Part shown: in pieces, positions 28,817-37,830 of the stretch
How the letters are laid out: each line of letters starts with the position of its first letter
How positions within the stretch are numbered: the stretch's first letter is position 1
Source of the DNA: Nocardioides sp. REDSEA-S33_B3
GTDB taxonomy: Bacteria; Actinomycetota; Actinomycetes; Propionibacteriales; Nocardioidaceae
Length of the DNA: 41,706 nt
Reading direction: 5' to 3'
Assembly: GCA_001627335.1 (NCBI GenBank)
Contig: LUPK01000051.1
Location: 1-41,706, forward strand
Notes under the pieces: generated by a model
What the model was told of the DNA's origin: nothing
Databases searched by the model: none
The model's input: only the letters and a program-made list of their open reading frames with translations
Made by a program: the position numbers and the translations under genes

Positions 28817-29091
28817 GAGTGGTGCACCTCCTGCTCGTACTCGTCGACGCCGTACTCCGCGTCGAGCTTGTCCATCCGCCAGACGTAGACGGCGATCAGC
28901 ACGACGAACGTGATGATCGAGCCCTGCTGGGAGAACCAGAAGCCGAGCGGGAAGCCGGCGATCACGATCTCGTTGAGCGGCTCGACGAACACGATGCCGG
29001 CGCCGAAGGACACCAACGCCCAGATCGTCAGCAGCACGGCCATCAGCCGCAGGTTGCTGCGCCAGTACGCCTGGCGCGATGCGTCATCCAT
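28813..29091 (-). CDS. DUF4212 symporter small subunit
   Basis: 92 residues with two membrane spans (LMAVLLTIWALVSFGAGIVFV; FWFSQQGSIITFVVLIAVYVW). The N-terminus SRQAYWRSNLRLM and the GFPLGFWFSQQGS stretch between spans are hallmarks of the family (TIGR03647). It pairs with the large symporter subunit next to it. ATG 29091 is preceded by AGGAGG 9 bases upstream. Confidence 0.93.
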   Translation of the reverse strand: MDDASRQAYWRSNLRLMAVLLTIWALVSFGAGIVFVEPLNEIVIAGFPLGFWFSQQGSIITFVVLIAVYVWRMDKLDAEYGVDEYEQEVHHS

Positions 29092-29411
29092 CCTTGTCAA
29101 CCTCCTCCGTCGGCCCCTGGCGGACCGGTGGTGACCGACGCCACACGGCGCCGCTCGTCGCATGACAGCGGGCGACGGTGGGTGTCGGCAACGGGTTGAT
29201 GTGGCTCCGGTCACACCCTGCGACGAGCGGCGTCGCCGACGCGTCGAGCGGTACGCCGTCGGCGGCTCGAGCCGCTCGTCGGGCTGTGGCGCGGGGTCGG
29301 TCGACCGCTCGTCGCGCCGGACCGACCGTTCGTCGCGACCGGGTCGGCCGCCGGGCGCCGCGGCGACGCAGCCCACTGTCGTGAGCCCGGTCACAGTCCT
29401 ACCGTCGGCCC
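29092..29411. promoter_or_regulatory. 320-base divergent control region with five CCGCTCGTCG copies
   Basis: No gene fits here. The 10-mer CCGCTCGTCG is at 29151-29160, 29272-29281 and 29305-29314, with one change at 29326-29335 (CCGTTCGTCG), and reversed at 29221-29230. CCGGTCACA occurs at about 29198 and 29388. The region separates the symporter operon (minus) from the small membrane protein gene (plus), so these may be operator sites for either; no regulator gene is adjacent. Confidence 0.55.
29400..29405 (+). promoter_or_regulatory. -10 element for the gene at 29412
   Basis: TACCGT is followed by 6 bases and ATG 29412. Leaderless start, no ribosome binding site. Confidence 0.45.
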
Positions 29412-29828
29412 ATGGCCACGACTGCTCCCGCCACCGCACCCACCGGCACCGCGCGTCCCGTCCGCCGGGGCGCCCACCCGGCGAAGCGGCTGCTGCTCGG
29501 GGCGTCGGTGATGGTGATGTTCGGGTCGTTCCTGCCCTGGATCGACACCCCGATCGGCTCGATCAACGGCACCAGTGGTGCCGGTCTGTGGACGTTCTAC
29601 GCCGCGATGCTCGGGTTCGCGGGCGTCATGGTCCCGCTGCGGCGACTGGCGATGGCCCAGGCCGCGGTGCTCTCGGTCGTCGCGATCGGGCTGGCGAGCT
29701 GGCAGGTCCTGCACCTGCTGGACCTGGTCGGCACGGCCGGCTGGCGCCCCGGGCCGGGGATCGTGCTGGTCATCGGCGGTGGCGTGGCGGCCGGCGCTGC
29801 GGCGTACCGGCTGCGCCGCGAGGCCTGA
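29412..29828 (+). CDS. Four-span membrane protein of unknown function
   Basis: 138 residues. After a Thr/Ala-rich N-terminus with a basic patch (RPVRRGAHPAKR) come four hydrophobic spans: LLLGASVMVMFGSFLPW, LWTFYAAMLGFAGVMVPL, AAVLSVVAIGLASWQVLHLL and GIVLVIGGGVAAGAAAY. The segment FLPWI at the end of the first span recalls small actinobacterial membrane proteins of unknown role. No catalytic or metal-binding pattern is visible. It stands alone between the symporter operon and the nitrate genes, with its own leaderless promoter. Confidence 0.75.
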   Translation: MATTAPATAPTGTARPVRRGAHPAKRLLLGASVMVMFGSFLPWIDTPIGSINGTSGAGLWTFYAAMLGFAGVMVPLRRLAMAQAAVLSVVAIGLASWQVLHLLDLVGTAGWRPGPGIVLVIGGGVAAGAAAYRLRREA

Positions 29829-29881
29829 GGCTCCGCTCCACGCTCGACTGCGTCACAGTCCGCTCACGCACCCCTGCCGAG

Positions 29882-29911
29882 GTGAGATCGTGAGGCCTGT
29901 GAGGACGTGAG
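29882..29911 (+). promoter_or_regulatory. GTGAG repeat array upstream of narK
   Basis: GTGAG occurs at 29882, 29890, 29899 and 29907. The last three have 9- and 8-base spacing, identical to an array before nirB (35166-35187); 17 of 22 bases agree. The array ends 114 bases before narK. A weak GlnR-like pair GTCAC-n6-CTCAC lies at 29852-29867. Confidence 0.55.
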
Positions 29912-30025
29912 TCGGAGTTGACCGAGCAGAGACTGGCGGGCCACGGCCCGTGAAACCTCGGCTCCTCACAGTGGTGGTCGAAGGCGCCCGCCCGCGCCCC
30001 AGACGCCACCTGAGGAGCACTCGCC

Positions 30026-31534
30026 ATGACCACTCTGCACGACGCACCCAGCGGTGCGACGGCGGCCGCAGCACCGCAGCGCCGCACCGGCCGCTGGATC
30101 GACGACTGGACCCCCGAGGACCCGACCTTCTGGGAGAACGGCGGCAGGCAGGTCGCCCGCCGCAACCTGCTCTGGTCGATCTTCGCCGAGCACCTCGGCT
30201 TCTCGGTCTGGCTGATCTGGTCGGTCTCGGCCGCCATGCTCGGCGCGCAGTTCGGCTACACCCCCCAGCAGCTGTTCTTCCTGGTCGCCGCCCCCAACCT
30301 GGTGGGCGCGCTGATCCGGGTGCCCTACACCTTCGCCGTCCCCAAGTTCGGCGGCCGCAACTGGACCGTCGTGAGCGCGCTGCTCCTGCTGGTCCCGACC
30401 TCGCTCTACGTCGTGGCGGTGCAGAACACCTCGACGCCCTACTGGGTGATGGTGCTCATCGCGGCCACCGCCGGTCTCGGTGGCGGCAACTTCGCCTCGT
30501 CGATGGCGAACATCAACGCCTTCTACCCCGCTGACAAGAAGGGCGCGGCGCTCGGGCTCAACGCCGCCGGCGGCAACGTCGGTGTCGCCGTGATCCAGTT
30601 CCTGCTGCCGGTCATCGTCGGCGCGGCCGGCATCTTCGGCCTGGTCAAGGCCTCCGAGGGTGGCATCCAGCTCGAGCGTGCCGGTTGGGTGTACGTCGGG
30701 CTGGCGCTGGTCGCCGCGGTCGCGGCGTACTTCTTCATGAACAACCTGGGCACCGCCACCGGCTCGACAAAGGAGACCGCCGCGGTCGTCAAGCGCAAGC
30801 AGACCTGGGTGATGAGCTTCCTCTACATCGGCACCTTCGGCTCCTTCATCGGCTACTCCGCCGCGATGCCGCTGCTGATCAAGATCAACTTCTCGCTCAT
30901 CGACCCGGCCACCGGCGCGGTCGCCGGCGGCATCAACTTCGCGTTCTACGCCTTCCTCGGCGCGCTGGTCGGCTCCTTCACGCGGCCCTTCGGCGGCTGG
31001 CTGTCCGACCGTCTCGGCGGTGCCCGCGTCACCGTCGGCGCCTTCTCCGCGATGGTGCTGTTCACCGGCGGCGTGCTTTGGACGCTGACCCAGCTCACCC
31101 CGATCGCCGCTGCCGCCGACCCGGCCGCCGCGGCCGAGGCGAACAAGGAGTGGTTCCCGCTCTTCCTCGGCTTCTTCCTGCTGGTCTTCGCCGCTACCGG
31201 CATCGGCAACGGCTCGACCTACCGGATGATCCCGACCATCTGGCGCTTCGAGGCCACCGAGGGTCTGGCTCCCGAGCCGACCGCGCCGGCCTGGAAGGAC
31301 GCGGTCCTCAAGGCCACCAAGGAGTCGTCGGCGGCGGTCGGCATCATCGGCGCCGTCGGTGCCATCGGCGGGTTCCTCATCCCGATGATGTTCGGTGCCC
31401 CCTGGATCGAGGACCCGCTGTCCTCGGTCAAGAACGCCTTCGCACTCTTCATCGGCTACTACGTCGTCTGCGCCCTGGTCACCTGGGCGGTCTACCTGCG
31501 ACGCGGGTCGCGGTTGGCGGCGGCCGGCGCATGA
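30026..31534 (+). CDS. narK: Nitrate/nitrite transporter NarK (MFS, NNP family)
   Basis: 502 residues with about 12 membrane spans. The nitrate signatures are present: GLGGGNFASSMANINAFYP in the fifth span region and GIGNGSTYRMIP in the eleventh. An N-terminal arm of 45 residues (WTPEDPTFWENGGRQVARRN) is typical of actinobacterial NarK. It imports nitrate, or exports nitrite, for the reductases that follow. ATG 30026 is preceded by GAGGAG. It overlaps nasC by ATGA, so uptake and reduction are coupled. Confidence 0.96.
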   Translation: MTTLHDAPSGATAAAAPQRRTGRWIDDWTPEDPTFWENGGRQVARRNLLWSIFAEHLGFSVWLIWSVSAAMLGAQFGYTPQQLFFLVAAPNLVGALIRVPYTFAVPKFGGRNWTVVSALLLLVPTSLYVVAVQNTSTPYWVMVLIAATAGLGGGNFASSMANINAFYPADKKGAALGLNAAGGNVGVAVIQFLLPVIVGAAGIFGLVKASEGGIQLERAGWVYVGLALVAAVAAYFFMNNLGTATGSTKETAAVVKRKQTWVMSFLYIGTFGSFIGYSAAMPLLIKINFSLIDPATGAVAGGINFAFYAFLGALVGSFTRPFGGWLSDRLGGARVTVGAFSAMVLFTGGVLWTLTQLTPIAAAADPAAAAEANKEWFPLFLGFFLLVFAATGIGNGSTYRMIPTIWRFEATEGLAPEPTAPAWKDAVLKATKESSAAVGIIGAVGAIGGFLIPMMFGAPWIEDPLSSVKNAFALFIGYYVVCALVTWAVYLRRGSRLAAAGA

Positions 31535-33630
31535 GTCACGGCACAGCGCTCCCCCTCTCCCCGGTGTCTCCAGGCGCCGGGGAGGGGACCAGGACCCACT
31601 GCCCCTACTGCTCGTTGCAGTGCGGCATGACCCTCGTGGGTCGCCGGACGACGACGGTGCAGCCGTGGGCGGAGTTCCCGGTCAACGAAGGGGCGCTGTG
31701 CCGCAAGGGCTGGTCCGCGACCGGGCTCCTCGGGCACCGGGAGCGGCTGACCACCCCGCTGGTCCGCGACCGGGCCACGGGGGAGTGGTCGAGCGCCACC
31801 TGGGACGAGGCCCTCGACCTGGTCGCCAGCCGGATCCGTGAGGTCCAGGCCGAGCACGGCCCCGACGGCGTGGCCGTGTTCGGCGGCGGCGGCCTCACCA
31901 ACGAGAAGGCCTACCAGCTCGGGAAGTTCGCCCGGGTCGCGCTCGGCACCAGCCAGATCGACTACAACGGCCGCTGGTGCATGAGCTCGGCCGCCTCCGC
32001 CTCCACCCGCGCGTTCGGGGTGGACCGGGGGCTGCCCTTCCCGCTGGCCGACGTCGAGCACGCCGACGTCGTCGTCCTCGTCGGCTCCAACCTCGCCGAG
32101 ACGATGCCGCCGGCGGCCCGCCACCTCGACCGCGTCCGCGAGAACGGCGGGCAGGTCGTCGTGATCGACCCGCGCCGCACCGCGACCGCCGACCGCGCCG
32201 ACGTCGTGCTCCAGCCGGTCCCCGGCACCGACCTCGCGCTCGCGCTCGGTGTGCTGCACCTGCTGGTCGCCGGCGGTCACGTCGACGACACCTACATCGC
32301 GGAGCGCACCACCGGGTGGGAGGCCGTCCGCGACGCCGTCGCCGCCTGGTGGCCCGAGCGGGTAGAGCGCGTCACCGGCGTCGCCGCCCCCGAGCTCCGC
32401 GCGCTCGCCGACCTGCTCGCCTCGCGCGAGCGGGTGATGGTGCTGACCGCCCGCGGCGCCGAGCAGCACGCCCAGGGCTCCGACACCGTGCTGGCCTGGA
32501 TCGACGTGGCGCTGGCGCTGGGCATGCCCGGGAAGGAGTACGCCGGCTACGGCTGCCTCACCGGTCAGGGCAACGGCCAGGGCGGCCGCGAGCACGGTCA
32601 GAAGGCCGACCAGCTCCCGGGCTACCGGATGATCGACGACCCCGCCGCCCGCGCCCACGTCGCGGCCGTGTGGGGCGTGGAACCCGACTCGCTCCCGGGC
32701 AAGGGCCGTTCGGCGTACGAGCTGCTCGACGCGCTCGGCACCCCCGCCGGCCCGCGCGCGATGCTCGTGCACGGCTCCAACATCGTGGTCTCCGCCCCGC
32801 GGGCGACGCACGTGCAGGAGCGGCTGGAGTCGCTGGACCTGCTGGTCGTGTGCGACCTGGTGATGAGCGAGACCGCGGCCCTGGCCGACGTCGTGCTGCC
32901 GGTGACGCAGTGGGCCGAGGAGACCGGCACGATGACCAACCTCGAGGGGCGGGTGATCCTGCGCCAGCAGGCGCGGCCCGTGCCCGACGGGGTCCGCTCG
33001 GACCTCGACGTGGTCGCCGGGCTGGCGCAGCGGCTCGGCTCGCCGATCGAGTTCGCGACCGACCCCGAGGAGGTCTTCGCCGAGCTCGGTCGGGCCTCGG
33101 CGGGCGGGAAGGCGGACTACGCCGGCATCACCTACGACCGCATCCGCGACGAGCAGGGCGTCTTCTGGCCCTGTCCCGCGCCCGACCACCCGGGGACGCC
33201 GCGGCTCTTCGCCGACACCTTCGCCACCCCCGACGGCCGCGCCCGCTTCCACGCCGTCGAGCACCGCGGGCCCGCCGAGGTCGTCGACGGCGACTACCCG
33301 GTGCACCTGACGACCGGGCGGGTGCTCGCGCAGTACCAGTCCGGCGCGCAGACCCGGCGCATCGGCGATCTCCCCGACGACGGCGCCTTCGCCGAGATGC
33401 ACCCGCTGCTGGCGAACCGGCTCGGCGTCGCCGACGGCATGCCGGTCACCGTCGCCACCCGTCGCGGGGAGATGCGCCTCCCGGCCCGCGTCACGACGAC
33501 GATCCGACCCGACACCGTCTTCGTGCCCTTCCACTGGCTCGGGGTGAACCGGCTGGTCAACGACGCCCTCGACCCCGCCAGCCGGATGCCTGAGTTCAAG
33601 GTGTGCGCGGCGCGGGTGGTGGCGGCATGA
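31531..33630 (+). CDS. nasC: Assimilatory nitrate reductase, molybdopterin catalytic subunit
   Basis: Reduces nitrate to nitrite in the cytoplasm. 699 residues. An N-terminal [4Fe-4S] site (C24, C27, C31, C57; HCPYCSLQCGM and ALCRKGW) is followed by molybdopterin-binding segments: CMSSAASASTRAFGVDRGLPF, VVLVGSNLAETMPP, VVVIDPRRT, YGCLTGQGNGQGGREHGQKADQLPGYR, and the C-terminal dinucleotide-binding domain with HLTTGRVLAQYQSGAQTRR. The conserved cysteine in RWCMSSA could be the Mo ligand. There is no fused FAD or BFD domain, so electrons must come from the next gene product. It overlaps both neighbours by ATGA. Confidence 0.96.
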   Translation: MSHGTALPLSPVSPGAGEGTRTHCPYCSLQCGMTLVGRRTTTVQPWAEFPVNEGALCRKGWSATGLLGHRERLTTPLVRDRATGEWSSATWDEALDLVASRIREVQAEHGPDGVAVFGGGGLTNEKAYQLGKFARVALGTSQIDYNGRWCMSSAASASTRAFGVDRGLPFPLADVEHADVVVLVGSNLAETMPPAARHLDRVRENGGQVVVIDPRRTATADRADVVLQPVPGTDLALALGVLHLLVAGGHVDDTYIAERTTGWEAVRDAVAAWWPERVERVTGVAAPELRALADLLASRERVMVLTARGAEQHAQGSDTVLAWIDVALALGMPGKEYAGYGCLTGQGNGQGGREHGQKADQLPGYRMIDDPAARAHVAAVWGVEPDSLPGKGRSAYELLDALGTPAGPRAMLVHGSNIVVSAPRATHVQERLESLDLLVVCDLVMSETAALADVVLPVTQWAEETGTMTNLEGRVILRQQARPVPDGVRSDLDVVAGLAQRLGSPIEFATDPEEVFAELGRASAGGKADYAGITYDRIRDEQGVFWPCPAPDHPGTPRLFADTFATPDGRARFHAVEHRGPAEVVDGDYPVHLTTGRVLAQYQSGAQTRRIGDLPDDGAFAEMHPLLANRLGVADGMPVTVATRRGEMRLPARVTTTIRPDTVFVPFHWLGVNRLVNDALDPASRMPEFKVCAARVVAA

Positions 33631-35096
33631 GTGCGTCGGGCCCGGGGTCTCGCGACGGCGCTGGCGCGCCTCCTCGACCGCCGGTCCGGCGGCCCGGCGA
33701 GCGGCTGGTCGTCGTCGGGAACGGCATGGCCGCGACCCGCTTCGTGGAGGGGCTGGTCGCGGGCGGGTACGCCGGTCACGTGACAGTGCTCGGGGACGAG
33801 CCCGTGCCGGCGTACAACCGGATCCTGCTCTCGGCGGTCCTGGAGGGGACCCATGCGCCGGACGCGCTGACGCTGCGCTCGCCGGGGTGGTACGCCGAGC
33901 ACGGCATCGACCTGCGGACCGGCACCCGGGTCCTCGCGGTCGACCGTGAGCACGGCGACGTGATGCTCGTGGACGGCACGCTGGTGCCCTTCGACCGGCT
34001 GGTCCTCGCCACCGGCTCGATCCCGACGCTGCCGCCCATCCGCGGCGTGGTGCGCCACGACGGGTCGCTGCACCCGCGGGTGCACGCGTTCCGCTCGCTG
34101 GCCGACTGCGACCGGCTGCTCGCGGCGGTCCCCACGGCCCGCCGGGCCGTGGTCGTCGGCGGGGGCCTGCTGGGGGTCCAGGTCGCGCGGGCGCTGTCGC
34201 TGCGCGGGGTGGCGACCGAGGTCGTGGAGGGCGGCGAGCACGTGCTGCACCGGCAGGTGTCGACGCCGGCCGGGAAGATCCTCGCCCGCAGCCTGACCCG
34301 GCTCGGCACCACCGTCTACACCGGCGCCCGCGCGGTGCGGCTCCACGAGCAGGGCGACTCCGTCGGGCTGCAGCTCGACACCGGGTTCGTGCTCGACGCC
34401 GACCTGGTGGTGCTGACCGCCGGCGGGCGGCCGAGCACCGCGCTGGCTCGCGGCGCCGGGCTCGAGGTGCGGCGCGGCATCGTGGTCGACGACCACCTGG
34501 CCTCGCCGACCGACCCACGCATCCACGCCCTCGGCGACTGCGCCGAGCACCGGGGCGTCACCACCGGGTTCGTGCCGCCCGCGTGGGAGCAGGCGCAGCT
34601 GCTGGCCGCGCGGCTGTGCGGTGCCGACGTCGTGCACGAGGGGTCCCGCTCGGTCGCCCGGCTGCGCGCGACCGACCTGGACGTGGCCGTGCTCGGCGAC
34701 CCGGTCGGCGAGGAGGGCGAGGTCGTCGAGGTCTCCAACCCCGTGGCGGGCAAGCACTCCCGGCTCGTCGTCCGCGACGGGGTGATCGTGGCCGCCGCGC
34801 TGGTCGGCGACCTGTCCCGGGTCGGCCTGATCACCCAGCACTACGACCGCGGCACCGTCCTCGGCGTGCGCGAGCCCGGCGACCTGCTGCTGCCGGACCC
34901 GGTCGACGCCCCCACCGTGCTGCCCGACGAGGCCGAGGTGTGCGCGTGCGCGGGGGTGTCCGCCGGGGAGATCCGGGCGTGCGGGTCGCTCGAGGAGCTG
35001 CGCGAGACCACCCGAGCCACCACCGGTTGCGGCGGCTGCGAGCAGACCTGCCGCGACCTCCTGGGCGCCACGCCCCGACTGGAGGGCGTGCGATGA
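33627..35096 (+). CDS. NasB-like FAD/NAD(P)H oxidoreductase with BFD-type [2Fe-2S] domain
   Basis: 489 residues. FAD site VVVGNGMAATRFVEGL (about 28-43), second Rossmann motif AVVVGGGLLGVQVARALSLRG for NAD(P)H, FAD-binding HALGDCAEHRG, and a C-terminal BFD-like domain with VCACAGVS and TGCGGCEQTC. The arrangement equals the N-terminal half of NirB and the electron-transfer subunit NasB of Bacillus. It probably passes electrons from NAD(P)H to NasC. A gene for this subunit separate from the catalytic one, and next to full-length NirB with the same domains, suggests gene duplication. Confidence 0.9.
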   Translation: MSASGPGSRDGAGAPPRPPVRRPGERLVVVGNGMAATRFVEGLVAGGYAGHVTVLGDEPVPAYNRILLSAVLEGTHAPDALTLRSPGWYAEHGIDLRTGTRVLAVDREHGDVMLVDGTLVPFDRLVLATGSIPTLPPIRGVVRHDGSLHPRVHAFRSLADCDRLLAAVPTARRAVVVGGGLLGVQVARALSLRGVATEVVEGGEHVLHRQVSTPAGKILARSLTRLGTTVYTGARAVRLHEQGDSVGLQLDTGFVLDADLVVLTAGGRPSTALARGAGLEVRRGIVVDDHLASPTDPRIHALGDCAEHRGVTTGFVPPAWEQAQLLAARLCGADVVHEGSRSVARLRATDLDVAVLGDPVGEEGEVVEVSNPVAGKHSRLVVRDGVIVAAALVGDLSRVGLITQHYDRGTVLGVREPGDLLLPDPVDAPTVLPDEAEVCACAGVSAGEIRACGSLEELRETTRATTGCGGCEQTCRDLLGATPRLEGVR

Positions 35097-35165
35097 ACCA
35101 GGTTCACGCGTGGCCCTCCAGTCGCCTACCGGCCGCCCCTGCTCCGTCGGCCCGACTGTGGGCCT

Positions 35166-35187
35166 GTGAGGTCGGTGAGGCTGTGAG
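35166..35187 (+). promoter_or_regulatory. GTGAG repeat array upstream of nirB
   Basis: GTGAG at 35166, 35175 and 35183 repeats the 9/8 spacing of the array before narK. It ends 66 bases before the nirB start. The binding protein is unknown; NnaR, encoded in this cluster, is the obvious candidate. Confidence 0.55.
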
Positions 35188-35193
35188 CCAGGT

Positions 35194-35231
35194 GTCACAC
35201 GAGTCGTCACGAGCCGTGACGGTCGGGCAAC
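35194..35231 (+). promoter_or_regulatory. GlnR-like operator upstream of nirB
   Basis: GTCAC (35194-35198) and GTGAC (35216-35220) are 22 bases apart, each followed at 6 bases by a second half (CGTCA at 35205, GCAAC at 35227-35231). This is the GTnAC-n6-GnAAC double-box layout of GlnR, the nitrogen regulator that controls nirB in Streptomyces and mycobacteria. The b-site of the first box is weak. Confidence 0.5.
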
Positions 35232-35253
35232 GGCGGGGACGGAGCCTGGTGTC

Positions 35254-37830
35254 ATGAGCCCCACGCACCGTCAACGGATCGTCGTCATCGGCCACGGGAT
35301 GGTCGGTCACCGGTTCGTGCAGGCCGCCATCGAGCGCGGACTCACCGAGACCCACGACGTGGTCGTCCTCGGCGAGGAGCCGCGACCGGCGTACGACCGG
35401 GTCGCGCTGACCTCCTACTTCGCCGCCGACAGCGCCGAGGAGCTCTCGCTCCTGCCGGGCGGTGAGTACGACGACCCGCGGGTGTCCCTGCGGCTCGCGA
35501 CCGTCGTGTCGGCGATCGACCCCGCCGCGCGCACCGTGCGGCTGGCCGACGGCGAGGTGCTGGCCTACGACCAGCTCGTGCTCGCCACCGGCGCGGCCCC
35601 GTTCGTCCCGCCCGTGCCGGGCAAGGACCTCGACGGCTGCTTCGTCTATCGCACCATCGAGGACCTCGACGCGATCCGGGCGGCCTCGGGGCAGGCGACC
35701 GCCGGCGTCGTGATCGGCGGCGGGTTGCTCGGCCTCGAGGCCGCCAACGCGCTGGTGCAGCTCGGCCTGGAGACCCACGTCGTGGAGATGGCGCCGCGGC
35801 TGATGCCGGTCCAGCTCGACGACGCCGGTGGCGCCACGCTGGTGCGCCACATCGAGAAGCTCGGCGTCACCGTGCACACCGGAGTCGCCACCGAGGCGAT
35901 CACGGGTGAGGTCTCCGTCGACGGCCTGCAGTTCAAGGACGGCGCGAAGGTCGACGCCCAGGTCGTCGTCTTCTCCGCCGGCATCCGCCCCCGTGACGCG
36001 CTGGCCCGCGAGGCCGGTCTCGAGGTCGCCGAGCGCGGCGGGGTGCTGGTCGACGAGCAGTGCCGTACCTCCGACCCGCGCATCCACGCGATCGGCGAGT
36101 GCGCCGCCCCCGGGGGCCGGATGTACGGCCTGGTCGCCCCCGGCTACGACATGGCCGAGGTCGCGGTCGACGCGCTGCTCGACGGCCCCGGCACGTTCAC
36201 CGGCGCCGACATGTCCACCAAGCTCAAGCTGCTCGGGGTCGACGTCGCCTCCTTCGGCGACGCGTTCGCGACGACCGAGGGCAGCCTCGAGCTCGTCTAC
36301 TCCGACGCGGTCGCGGGGGTCTACAAGAAGCTCGTCGTCACCGAGGACGGCACCCGCCTGCTCGGCGGCATCCTGGTGGGCGACGCGGCGGCGTACGGCA
36401 TCCTGCGGCCGATGGTGGCCAGCGGCATCCCGCTGCCGGAGAACCCCGAGGAGCTCATCCTCCCGGCCTCCCGCGGCGGCGGCGCGACCGGCGTCGCGGC
36501 GCTGCCCGACGAGGCGCAGGTCTGCTCGTGCAACAACGTCAGCAAGGGTGACATCCTCGACGCCGTCGAGACCCACGACTGCGAGGACGTCGCGGCCGTC
36601 AAGAAGTGCACCACCGCCGGCACCACCTGCGGCTCGTGCGTCGGCACGGTCAAGGCGATCATCGAGGACCACTTCGCCAAGTCCGGGAAGGAGATCAGCC
36701 GGGCGCTGTGCGAGCACTTCGCCCTGTCGCGCTCCGAGCTCTTCGAGGTCGTCGCGATCCACGGCTACCGCACCTTCGACCAGATCGTCGAGGCCCACGG
36801 CACCGGCCGAGGCTGCGACATCTGCAAGCCCGCCGTCGCCAGCATCCTGGCCAGCCAGCTCAACGGGCACGTGCTGTCGAAGGACAACCGCACGCTCCAG
36901 GACACCAACGACGCGTTCCTGGCCAACATCCAGCGCAACGGCACCTACTCCGTCGTGCCCCGCATCCCCGGCGGCGAGATCACCCCGGAGAAGCTGATCG
37001 TCATCGGTGAGGTCGCCCGCGACTACGGGCTCTACACGAAGATCACCGGCGGCCAGCGCATCGACCTCTTCGGCGCCCGGATGGAGCAGCTCCCGGAGAT
37101 CTGGAAGCGCCTGGTCGACGCCGGCTTCGAGTCCGGCCACGCCTACGGCAAGTCGCTGCGCACGGTGAAGTCGTGCGTGGGGTCGACGTGGTGCAGGTAC
37201 GGCGTGCAGGACTCGGTCGGCATGGCGATCGCCCTGGAGCTGCGCTACCGGGGCCTGAGGTCGCCGCACAAGCTCAAGGGCGGCGTCTCCGGGTGCGCCC
37301 GCGAGTGCGCCGAGGCCCGCTCGAAGGACTTCGGGATCATCGCCACCGACAAGGGCTGGAACCTGTACGTCGGCGGCAACGGCGGCGCGACGCCGGTGCA
37401 TGCGAGGCTGCTCGCCGGCGACCTCGACGACGAGACGCTGGTGCGCTACCTCGACCGCTACCTCATGTACTACATCCGCACCGCCGACCGGCTCCAGCGC
37501 ACCGCCCCCTGGGTCGACTCCCTGGACGGCGGGCTCGACCGGCTGAAGGCGGTCGTCGTCGACGACGTGCTCGGTCTCGGCTCGGAGCTCGAGGCCTCGA
37601 TGGAGCGGCACGTGGCGACGTACTTCGACGAGTGGAGGGCGACGATCGAGGACCCGGAGAAGCTGGCCCGCTTCGTGTCGTTCGTCAACGCACCCGGGGT
37701 GCCGGACCCGCACATCTCCTTCGAGACCGAGCGGGAGCAGATCAAGCCGGCCGACCCGGTGCCGCTGGGGGCGACGATCCCGGTGGGCGCCCCGTCGGTG
37801 GCCCCGGTGGCCCCGGTGGTGACCCCGTGA
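35254..37830 (+). CDS. nirB: Nitrite reductase [NAD(P)H], large subunit
   Basis: Six-electron reduction of nitrite to ammonium. 858 residues. FAD domain (IVVIGHGMVGHRFVQAAIER), NAD(P)H motif VVIGGGLLGLEAANALVQLG, two BFD-like [2Fe-2S] regions (VCSCNNVSKGDI with TCGSCVGTVK; later GRGCDICKPAVAS), then the sulfite/nitrite reductase ferredoxin-like half and the siroheme/[4Fe-4S] ligands in SCVGSTWCRYG and GCARECAEA. The last 35 residues are a Pro/Val/Ala tail (VGAPSVAPVAPVVTP), longer than in E. coli NirB. ATG 35254 follows GGGGACGGAG. nirD starts in the stop codon. Confidence 0.97.
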   Translation: MSPTHRQRIVVIGHGMVGHRFVQAAIERGLTETHDVVVLGEEPRPAYDRVALTSYFAADSAEELSLLPGGEYDDPRVSLRLATVVSAIDPAARTVRLADGEVLAYDQLVLATGAAPFVPPVPGKDLDGCFVYRTIEDLDAIRAASGQATAGVVIGGGLLGLEAANALVQLGLETHVVEMAPRLMPVQLDDAGGATLVRHIEKLGVTVHTGVATEAITGEVSVDGLQFKDGAKVDAQVVVFSAGIRPRDALAREAGLEVAERGGVLVDEQCRTSDPRIHAIGECAAPGGRMYGLVAPGYDMAEVAVDALLDGPGTFTGADMSTKLKLLGVDVASFGDAFATTEGSLELVYSDAVAGVYKKLVVTEDGTRLLGGILVGDAAAYGILRPMVASGIPLPENPEELILPASRGGGATGVAALPDEAQVCSCNNVSKGDILDAVETHDCEDVAAVKKCTTAGTTCGSCVGTVKAIIEDHFAKSGKEISRALCEHFALSRSELFEVVAIHGYRTFDQIVEAHGTGRGCDICKPAVASILASQLNGHVLSKDNRTLQDTNDAFLANIQRNGTYSVVPRIPGGEITPEKLIVIGEVARDYGLYTKITGGQRIDLFGARMEQLPEIWKRLVDAGFESGHAYGKSLRTVKSCVGSTWCRYGVQDSVGMAIALELRYRGLRSPHKLKGGVSGCARECAEARSKDFGIIATDKGWNLYVGGNGGATPVHARLLAGDLDDETLVRYLDRYLMYYIRTADRLQRTAPWVDSLDGGLDRLKAVVVDDVLGLGSELEASMERHVATYFDEWRATIEDPEKLARFVSFVNAPGVPDPHISFETEREQIKPADPVPLGATIPVGAPSVAPVAPVVTP

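Noticed and set aside
35093..35257. A 54-codon open frame that fills the gap between the NasB-like gene and nirB with 4-base ATGA overlaps at both ends
   Set aside because: Its third codon positions are only about 72 percent GC against well over 90 percent in the real genes nearby, the peptide has no recognisable feature, and the stretch contains the GTGAG array and GlnR-like boxes. I treat it as a control region; ribosome profiling would settle it.
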